Shown here: positions 1 to 6,200 of the stretch, in pieces
How positions within the stretch are numbered: the stretch's first letter is position 1
How the letters are laid out: the number at the start of each line of letters is the position of its first letter
Assembly (NCBI GenBank): GCA_045651865.1
Contig: JAZRTC010000039.1
Location: forward strand, 1-9,712
Reading direction: 5' to 3'
Length of the DNA: 9,712 bases
From: RGIG1959 sp045651865
GTDB taxonomy: Bacteria; Bacillota; Clostridia; Oscillospirales; Acutalibacteraceae
The notes under the pieces: generated by a model
Told to the model about the DNA's origin: nothing
The model's database searches: none
The model's input: only the letters and a program-made list of their open reading frames with translations
Program-made: the position numbers and the translations under genes

Positions 1-22
1 TCCGAACCGCAATCGGTTCGGA
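1..22. terminator. Hairpin at window edge, probable (bidirectional) terminator of the HD-domain gene
   Basis: A perfect 9-bp stem, TCCGAACCG (1-9) and CGGTTCGGA (14-22), closes on a 4-base loop. It lies 9 bases beyond the stop codon of the minus-strand HD gene. Bases 23-29 (CGCTTTT) suggest that the stem continues and that a plus-strand T tract also exists, but the matching half lies outside the window, so the U tract for the minus strand cannot be seen. Confidence 0.6.
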
Positions 23-31
23 CGCTTTTGT

Positions 32-697
32 TTACAACATTCTCGTGTCGTTGATGATCAATTCAAACTGCAGTTTGAAGAACTGGGCGGCATCGCGGCA
101 CAGCAACATGCGGGTGAGGAAGATTTCAAAATAATCCATCACGGGGCAGATCTCGGTGTCGATGGTCAGCCGCAGGGTGAGCGTTCCCAGCTCCTTGTTG
201 AGAGTCAGATCGCTGTCTTCAACCGCATAGTTCACGCGGTCGTGAATATCAAAATTGATGTCGGTCGGCTTGCACCGCACGCGACTGCGGCGCACATCGC
301 TTTTATCGGCGATGATGAGCGCGGCGGCGATAGGTGAAACCGCGTTGGCGGCGTGTTCATCGTGATTGCCGATGGCGGTGATGACAGCGGCAACATCGGT
401 CGGCGACATTCCGAGTGCGGTCAGAATCTGAAATGCCAGTGTGGCACCTGTCAGCGCGTGGTCAAGGCGGTTGACCGCATTGCCGATATCGTGCATATAT
501 CCCGCGATGCGTGCCAGCTCGCAGGTGTGTGCGTCATATCCCAGTGTTTTCAGCAGATCGCCCGCCCACTGTGCCGTCAACCCTGCGTGACCGTAACCGT
601 GGTCGGTGTAGCCCATTTCGGCAAGCGCGGCATTGCCGGCTTCGATGAGGGCTTTGATCTGTTCGTTTTCGCGGATATCTTTATAGGTAATGTTCAT
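32..697 (-). CDS. HD-domain phosphohydrolase
   Basis: A 221-residue cytoplasmic protein of the HD superfamily of metal-dependent phosphohydrolases. Visible metal-site residues are H33 and H37 (DHGYGHA), H69-D70 (GYMHDIGN), H80, H112 (GNHDEH) and D131 (ADKSD), which is the usual H...HD...H...D order. The C-terminal third (about 140-221) is a mixed segment without a motif I recognise. HD proteins of this kind hydrolyse phosphate esters of nucleotides or related metabolites; the substrate cannot be told from sequence. No signal peptide or membrane segment is present. The start is supported by AAGGAG at 707-712, nine bases upstream of the ATG. It is transcribed from its own promoter (730-758), divergently from the EctB-like gene, and I see no functional link between the two. 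The family call is secure; the biological role is unknown. Confidence 0.88.
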   Translation of the reverse strand: MNITYKDIRENEQIKALIEAGNAALAEMGYTDHGYGHAGLTAQWAGDLLKTLGYDAHTCELARIAGYMHDIGNAVNRLDHALTGATLAFQILTALGMSPTDVAAVITAIGNHDEHAANAVSPIAAALIIADKSDVRRSRVRCKPTDINFDIHDRVNYAVEDSDLTLNKELGTLTLRLTIDTEICPVMDYFEIFLTRMLLCRDAAQFFKLQFELIINDTRML

Positions 698-724
698 TGA
701 TTTTCTCTCCTTCTTATTACGACG

Positions 725-739
725 ATGGTATTATACCAT
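725..739. repeat. 15-bp perfect palindrome over the HD-gene -10 box
   Basis: ATGGTAT-T-ATACCAT is a 7+1+7 perfect inverted repeat that contains the whole minus-strand -10 hexamer (730-735). It could be a small operator, or simply a by-product of an extended -10 box (TGGTATAAT) followed by ACC. No regulator gene is adjacent. Confidence 0.5.
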
Positions 740-758
740 ATTTTTCTAGTGTTCGCAA
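730..758 (-). promoter_or_regulatory. Sigma-A-type promoter of the HD-domain gene
   Basis: On the minus strand the -35 box is TTGCGA (complement of 753-758), the spacer is 17 bases, and the -10 box is a perfect TATAAT (complement of 730-735) preceded by TGG, an extended -10. The start of transcription is expected near 723, giving a leader of about 25 bases before the ATG at 697. Confidence 0.8.
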
Positions 759-791
759 CCGAAGAGCTTGTATAAAAAATAGCGGTTTTTA

Positions 792-820
792 TTGCTTTTC
801 AAAAAAAAGAGTGGTATAAT
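792..820 (+). promoter_or_regulatory. Sigma-A-type promoter of the EctB-like aminotransferase gene
   Basis: TTGCTT (792-797), a 17-base spacer and a perfect TATAAT (815-820), with TGG directly before it (extended -10). Transcription should begin around 827. This rules out the in-frame ATG at 821 as the start codon, because it would lie upstream of the transcript. Confidence 0.85.
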
Positions 821-848
821 ATGTTCAAGTATGTGATTCGTGTGATCG

Positions 849-854
849 AAGGAG
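849..854 (+). promoter_or_regulatory. Ribosome binding site that fixes the start of the aminotransferase
   Basis: AAGGAG ends 8 bases before the ATG at 863, the normal spacing. The alternative in-frame ATG at 821 has no such site and touches the -10 box. Confidence 0.85.
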
Positions 855-862
855 AGATCGAT

Positions 863-2122
863 ATGAATACAACCGCATTTGAACAATATGAATCCGAAGT
901 CCGCTCCTATTGCCGCAAATTCCCCGAGGTGTTTGTGTCCTCCAAGGGCGCCTACATTCAAGGCGAGAGCGGCAAGCGTTATCTGGACTTTTTCTGCGGC
1001 GCGGGTGCGCTTAACTACGGCCACAACCACCCGCATGTAAAACAGCAGGCGATCGAATATCTGATGCGCGACGGCATTGTGCATGCGCTGGATATGTACA
1101 CCGCCGCCAAGCGTGAGTTTATTGAGACATTTGAAGAGAAAATCCTGCGTCCGCGTAATCTGGATTACAAAATTCAGTTCCCCGGCCCCACGGGTACCAA
1201 CGCGGTGGAAGCGGCATTGAAGCTTGCTCGCAAGGTCAAGGGTCGCGCCAATGTGATGGGACTGATGGGCTGCTTCCACGGCATGACGCTCGGTACACTC
1301 GCACTGACCACCGAGCGCGACGCGCGCGCGGGTGCAGGTGTGCCGCTGAACAACATTGTGCATGTGCCCGCACCGTATATGTTTGACAGCCTTGACACCA
1401 TCGCGTATGTTGACGAGATTCTGTCCGATGACCACAGCGGTGTGGATCTTCCCGCGGCGTTCATTCTCGAAACGGTGCAGGCAGAAGGCGGTATTCAGGT
1501 GTTCAGTGTGGAATTCCTGCAACGCCTGCGTGCCCTGTGTGACAAGCACGATATGTTGCTTATTGTCGATGATATTCAGGTCGGTTGCGGCAGAACGGGC
1601 AACTTCTTCTCGTTTGAGCGTGCGGGCATTGTGCCCGATATCGTGACGCTGTCGAAGTCGATCGGCGGTCTTGGTCTGCCGATGGCACTTACGCTCCTGC
1701 GTCCCGAGCTGGATATCTGGTCGCCCGGTGAACACAACGGCACCTTCCGCGGCAACAATGTCGCATTTGTCGCCGCCAAAGCCGCAATCGAAGTGATGAC
1801 CGATGAAAAGCTCGATGAAAATGTGCGTCAGAACGAAGCGGTGCTTCGCAATGGTCTGGAAGCGATCGCGTCCTGCGATGAGCGTTTGTCGGTGCGCGGT
1901 ATCGGCTATATCTGGGGCATTGACTGCGGCAAGATTCCCGTGGATGGCTTTGCCCGCCGCGTGATCTGCAAATGCTTTGAGAACGGTCTGATCTGCGAGC
2001 TGGCAGGTCGCAAGGACTGCGTTGTCAAGCTGATGCCGCCGCTGATCGCGGACAAGCAAACACTGGAAGACGGCATGGCGATCCTTGAAAAATCGCTCAA
2101 AGAGTGCTTGTCAGAGCTGTAA
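863..2122 (+). CDS. ectB: EctB-type diaminobutyrate--2-oxoglutarate transaminase (orphan)
   Basis: A 419-residue class III PLP-dependent aminotransferase, close to the usual EctB length of about 420-430. EctB interconverts aspartate 4-semialdehyde plus glutamate with L-2,4-diaminobutyrate plus 2-oxoglutarate. Family signatures are PGPTGTNAVEAALKLARK (107-124), CFHGMT (137-142), ETVQAEGG (203-210), DDIQVGCGRTG (236-246, with D236 expected to hold the pyridine nitrogen) and SKSIGG (264-269, with K265 as the PLP lysine). The DDIQ form, instead of the more common DEVQ, is typical of the EctB/DoeD group. It is cytoplasmic. The start at 863 is chosen from the promoter and ribosome binding site. The gene stands alone between its own promoter and a strong terminator, without ectA or ectC in the window, so ectoine synthesis is not implied. 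The product may feed another diaminobutyrate pathway. A related omega-aminotransferase with another substrate is possible. Confidence 0.82.
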   Translation: MNTTAFEQYESEVRSYCRKFPEVFVSSKGAYIQGESGKRYLDFFCGAGALNYGHNHPHVKQQAIEYLMRDGIVHALDMYTAAKREFIETFEEKILRPRNLDYKIQFPGPTGTNAVEAALKLARKVKGRANVMGLMGCFHGMTLGTLALTTERDARAGAGVPLNNIVHVPAPYMFDSLDTIAYVDEILSDDHSGVDLPAAFILETVQAEGGIQVFSVEFLQRLRALCDKHDMLLIVDDIQVGCGRTGNFFSFERAGIVPDIVTLSKSIGGLGLPMALTLLRPELDIWSPGEHNGTFRGNNVAFVAAKAAIEVMTDEKLDENVRQNEAVLRNGLEAIASCDERLSVRGIGYIWGIDCGKIPVDGFARRVICKCFENGLICELAGRKDCVVKLMPPLIADKQTLEDGMAILEKSLKECLSEL

Positions 2123-2132
2123 GGAGTATGTG

Positions 2133-2167
2133 AAGGGTCGCCGTTTTCCAAAACGGCGACCCTTTTT
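2133..2167 (+). terminator. Strong intrinsic terminator after the aminotransferase gene
   Basis: AAGGGTCGCCGTTTT (2133-2147) pairs perfectly with AAAACGGCGACCCTT (2150-2164). The innermost A-T pairs probably open to form the loop. The stem runs into TTTTT at 2163-2167. It begins 11 bases after the stop codon and separates this gene from the downstream phosphoesterase. Confidence 0.9.
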
Positions 2168-2187
2168 ATTTGAAAAGAAGGTGACCT

Positions 2188-3018
2188 ATGACCCGACGGA
2201 AAAAGCGCATCCTATATGTATGTATAGCACTGTTTGCCGCCATGGCAGTCTTTGCCGCCGTTCTTGGTGTGTATTCGGCACATCAGAACAAGACGGTGCT
2301 GATCAGTTCTTATACAGTAGAACACGAGGATATCCCCGCCGCCTTTGACGGCAAGCGCATTGTGCAGTTGAGCGATCTGCACAACAAGAATTACGGCGGC
2401 GAGCTTGCGGAGCTTGTTGCCGCACAGAAACCCGACATCATCGTGATCACGGGCGACTGGATCGGGATGCTGGATGAGGATATCACGCCTGCCAAGGAAC
2501 AGGCGACCGCACTTGTGGATATCGCGCCGGTGTATTATGTGGCGGGTAATCACGAGTATTATACATCGCGTTGGGAGGAGCTGAAATCTCATTTGCAGTC
2601 CGTCGGTGTGACGATTCTTCAAAACGAAACGGTGGATTGGCAGATCGGGGAGGACGCGGTACAGCTGGTCGGCATTTTCGGTCCCGATTTCAACGGTGTT
2701 CCCGACCCATATCTCGCTTCACTCGTGCGGGAGGATGCCTTTTCTGTGGTGTTGTACCATCATCCCGAATATTACGAACGGGCGGTGGAGCATCATGTGG
2801 ATCTGATGTTTTGCGGACATACCCACGGCGGGCAGATCCGCTTGCCGTTGATCGGTGCGGTATTTGCTCCGGATCAAGGCTGGTTCCCGCAATACGATGC
2901 AGGTCGCTTTGATACGGGCGGTACGACGATGATCATCTCGCAAGGACTTGGTGAAAGCGTGTATATGCGTATTTTAACGCCGCCCGAGATCGTCACGGTA
3001 ACATTAAAATCCAAATAA
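2188..3018 (+). CDS. Membrane-anchored calcineurin-like metallophosphoesterase (YkuE/YaeI type)
   Basis: A 276-residue phosphoesterase with a dinuclear metal site. The N-terminus is RRKKR followed by one hydrophobic segment (about 8-29), a signal anchor that would place the catalytic domain outside the membrane. Metal-site motifs are in canonical order: D63-x-H65 (SDLHN), G89-D90, G120-N121-H122 (GNHEYY), H191/H192 (YHHPE) and G210-H211-x-H213 (GHTHGGQ). The GHTHGGQ form and the length fit the YkuE/YaeI group, in which some members act on lipid headgroups such as UDP-diacylglucosamine; the substrate here is unknown. GAAGGTG at 2177-2183 supports the ATG at 2188. The gene follows a strong terminator after 65 bases, and I find no convincing promoter in between, so expression may depend on readthrough or on a promoter inside the upstream gene. 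It faces the dockerin gene tail to tail. Confidence 0.88.
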   Translation: MTRRKKRILYVCIALFAAMAVFAAVLGVYSAHQNKTVLISSYTVEHEDIPAAFDGKRIVQLSDLHNKNYGGELAELVAAQKPDIIVITGDWIGMLDEDITPAKEQATALVDIAPVYYVAGNHEYYTSRWEELKSHLQSVGVTILQNETVDWQIGEDAVQLVGIFGPDFNGVPDPYLASLVREDAFSVVLYHHPEYYERAVEHHVDLMFCGHTHGGQIRLPLIGAVFAPDQGWFPQYDAGRFDTGGTTMIISQGLGESVYMRILTPPEIVTVTLKSK

Positions 3019-3021
3019 ATC

Positions 3022-3062
3022 AAATGCATCGGTTGTTCACAAGGAACAATCGTGGCATTTTT
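3022..3062. terminator. Hairpin between convergent genes, probable bidirectional terminator
   Basis: AAATGC (3022-3027) pairs with GCATTT (3055-3060), and CGGTTGTTC (3030-3038) pairs with GAACAATCG (3044-3052) including one G-T wobble. A 2x2 internal mismatch separates the two stems and ACAAG is the loop. On the plus strand it ends in TTTTT (3058-3062). On the minus strand the following sequence is only moderately T-rich. It fills most of the 50 bases between the two stop codons. Confidence 0.75.
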
Positions 3063-3068
3063 ATCTTG

Positions 3069-3257
3069 TTATTTAATCAGGATTTTCAGGAATCCGCGGA
3101 TATCCATACTGGTCATTTTGCCGTCGCCGTTGAAGTCAGCGAGTTTTTGCTGTTGTGCGGTGAAGGTTTTGTTGTCACGAAGCAGCTCGCGAAGCACATC
3201 ACGCAGATCCTGCGTGGTGAGTTTGCCGTCGCCGTCGATATCACCCATCACGCCGGG
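3069..3257 (-). other. Region encoding the type I dockerin of the large phosphoesterase
   Basis: Two calcium-binding F-hand repeats close the protein. Loop 1 is D1449-I-D1451-G-D1453-GKLTTQ-D1460 and loop 2 is D1484-F-N1486-G-D1488-GKMTSM-D1495; each is followed by a leucine- or isoleucine-rich helix. All expected calcium ligands (positions 1, 3, 5 and 12) are present in both loops. Positions 10-11, which in type I dockerins usually contact the cohesin, are T-Q in the first repeat and S-M in the second. Binding to a cohesin-bearing scaffold is inferred from the family. Confidence 0.93.
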
Positions 3258-6200
3258 ATCTTCAGGCTCTTCGGGAGCTTCGATGACCACATCCTGCTCC
3301 ACATAGGTGGGAGCAGAGCCGAAGAAGAGGTAGCTGAAGGTGACTTCTACGCCGCTGTTGTTATACAGCGAGAGGCCGGTAACTTCCCAGGTGGGATTGG
3401 AGGAATCCTTCAGGAACTGGCGCATATCGATGCAACCGGTTTCGCTGGTCGTGACATGGCACGCATTGCCTGCGGCTTCGTAATTGCCGACACCGTCTCC
3501 GAGTCCGCCATTGGAGGCCGCCGCATTGCGGTACATGAAATACGGCGAATAGGTGTTGTTGCTGAAGATACCGAAGGTCGCTTTACCGCCTGCGGGGATT
3601 GCATACGAGTAGTACAGATACGGGGTTTTGTTCAGGTCAATCTTGATCTTCAGGTTCTGATACGATTGATACGAGGAGAAGCTGTGGTGAGCGTCAAGAC
3701 CCGCACCGACCAGCAGGTCGACCTTGTGTGCGGTTTCGGGAGCATAAGGTGCACAGTGCTGATAGTAGGGCTTCGACGGGGTTGCCGCCACACCGTAATT
3801 GACGGGGATGGAGCTCCAGTCATAATCCTCATAATCGGCAATGCGCATCGAACGGAAGGTGACAGCGGATTTTGCCGCTTCGCCGACCGAGAACACGCGC
3901 ACCATATAAATAGTGACGGAGGTCATGCCTTCGAATTCTTTGATCTCAGACAGCGGGATGCTGACGGTGTGCGTGCCTGCAACAAGGTCGTCGCCGTTCA
4001 GGTTGCCGATATATCTGTTGATCGCAACCCAGTTTTCGCCGCCGATGTTCAGCAGGATGCTGGCATTGACGCCAACATCCATATCCACAACCAGGCGCGA
4101 ATCCTTGACAAACACACGAAGCGGCTCAGCAAGCGTGTAGGTTGTCGACGGCCATTTGCCCGTGGAGTTTTTAATAACGGTCACGCCGTTCGAGCGGGTC
4201 GCGGTGATCTCACTCGGTGTGGAGGAGACCCAGTTAGCAGGATCAGCGGGAAGGAGGCTGCCTGTCGTTTCGGGATAGCTGCCTGCATACACAAGCGCAT
4301 CCAATGCGTTGTTGAGCACAAACGCTTTGAGGTTGAGATCCGCTTCGGCAAGAGAGGTGTTCGAAAGCGCGGTTTTGGCGGCGCTCAGTGCCGAGTCGAC
4401 CTTCGACCAGGATGCGGAGGTGTACAGCGATTTGGTGTAGGTGGCGGCGCGGTTGATTGCGTTTTGAAGCGCCGTCTTGTCGGTCACGCCGTCACTCTTG
4501 TTTGTGAGCAGTTCAACATGGTTAAAGGTTGCGCTGCCGCCGAGACTGACAATGTACAGGTGCATGTAGTCGACCGAGAAGGTGGAAGCAGGATCGAAAC
4601 CGTTTTCCACAAACGAATCGGACACATCGTAAATACCTTGGAATGTGCCTTCCGAACCGTCGTTGCCGGGCTTGCAGAAGGCGTTTTCAATGCCGTTGTT
4701 GAAAGACACATTTTTGGTAACACCGTTTTGGGTGATGCCCATCTGGATTGCCCAACCTGAGTTGGCGTCAATATCCAGTTTGAGGAACACTTGGCCGCGC
4801 TCGGGTTTGACGGTGTAGGCGTTCCACGAAGTCGCCGCCGCCCAGGCCTGGGAAGCCGTCGCGGGAAGCTTCAGTACAAAGCCGTCGTTGGTTTGCGTGG
4901 TGCTCAACAACGAGTTCACACTGAAATTGGACAGGTTCAAAGTGTAATTCTTGATGGAAGTCAAGGTAGATGCGTCAACGGTTGCCTTGGCCTTGCGCAG
5001 ACCGCCGATGGCATTGGCAAGGCGGGTATACGCGGTGCTGACCGACGAGAAATATTGCGAAGCGGAGTTCGCCGCGCTGATTGCCGCATTGAGTTCGCTG
5101 ACAGTCGCCGCGGTGTAGACGGAGGTATCAATCGCCTGTGCTTCCGCAATCAGCGCGCTGAGCAGAGCGGTATCGGCGGTGGTGCTGCCGCTCGGGACTG
5201 CCGCCGAGCCGAAGAAGAAGTAGTTGACGGTAACATCCTTGCCCTTAGTCGTATAGAGCGTGAATTGCTCGATCTCCCAGATGGAGGAGCTGTTGTTTTT
5301 CAACAGGGTGCGCATGTCGATACAACCGGTTTCCGAGGTGGTGGTATACTGTGCACCGCCCTTGCTGTCCCAAGTGGAGGAACCCTCGTTGAGCAGAGCC
5401 TTGTTCGAGGCATCGCGGAACACCAGCCACGGCGCATTCGCATTGTTGTTGATAAACGCAAAGGTGAAGTTGGACTCTGCGGGGAGAGATACGGAATAAT
5501 ACAGATACGGCGTCTTGTTCAGATCCACTTTCAGGTTCAGCGGCGAGGAGCTGTAATTGCCGTAGTCGGTACGGGCGTTGAAGGTGACATTGTTGCTTGC
5601 GCCCACGGCAGAGAGTACATCCACCTTTGCGGCAACAGCGGGTGCGGTTGCGCTGTGTGCATAGTACGGTGCCGAGGGAGTCGCCGGAGCATTGCCAACC
5701 TGTGCGTTGGCGTACAACACGGGGGTGTAGGCAGTGGCGTTGCCGTTGGTCACGACACCCACACGGTCGACAGCGGTCGAAGCGGTGGCTTCGCCGAGTA
5801 CTGCCGCCGAGAAAGAATAGGTCGCGAACTGACGGTCTGCCGTGCCGAAATCGACATTGATGGAGAACTCCTCGCGGTCGCCGTAGGGATTGTAGCGGTC
5901 GGTCACGGGAGAATAGGTGATGCTTGAGAGCGAGTTGCCCTGCACGGTCATCAGGCGGATGTAGCCATCACCGCAGCATTCGGGCACAGAACCGATGTAG
6001 TGCTCGTTGGCATAGAAGCTGTCGTCCTCCGCCTCAACGAACTGGTAGTCCGACAGGATTTCATAGAAAGTTCTGCCGTCCGAAGCGGTTTTCTGGAGCA
6101 TCAGCGCACCGTCGTCATGGCCGCAAAGCACCAGCTTGACATTGGGGTTGGGATCGACAATCTTTTCATAGATCAACTGACCGCGGCCCGATTCGGCACG

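Noticed and set aside
353..700. 115-codon plus-strand frame antisense to the HD-domain gene
   Set aside because: It is opposite a well-supported gene, is rich in Cys and Val, and has no motif or ribosome binding site.
757..787. AACCG (757-761) and CGGTT (783-787) as arms of a hairpin in the divergent promoter region
   Set aside because: The arms are only 5 bp with a 21-base gap and are not centred on a promoter element; this is likely chance.
746..2059. 437-codon open frame on the minus strand antisense to the aminotransferase
   Set aside because: The plus-strand aminotransferase has all its family motifs, a promoter, a ribosome binding site and a terminator. The antisense frame has none and would cross the divergent promoter region.
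2128..2133. ATG-TGA minimal frame after GGAG just behind the aminotransferase stop, a possible leader peptide for attenuation
   Set aside because: The GGAG-to-ATG spacing is too short for initiation, there is no alternative hairpin to switch with the terminator, and a two-codon frame is expected by chance.
3024..4760. Long open frame on the plus strand (578 codons), with further ones at 4791-5927 and 6000-7556, antisense to the dockerin gene
   Set aside because: These are shadows of the minus-strand gene. Sense codons TTA, CTA and TCA are rare there, so antisense stops are missing. The translations are rich in Val, Arg, Gly and His without domain motifs, and no ribosome binding sites support them.
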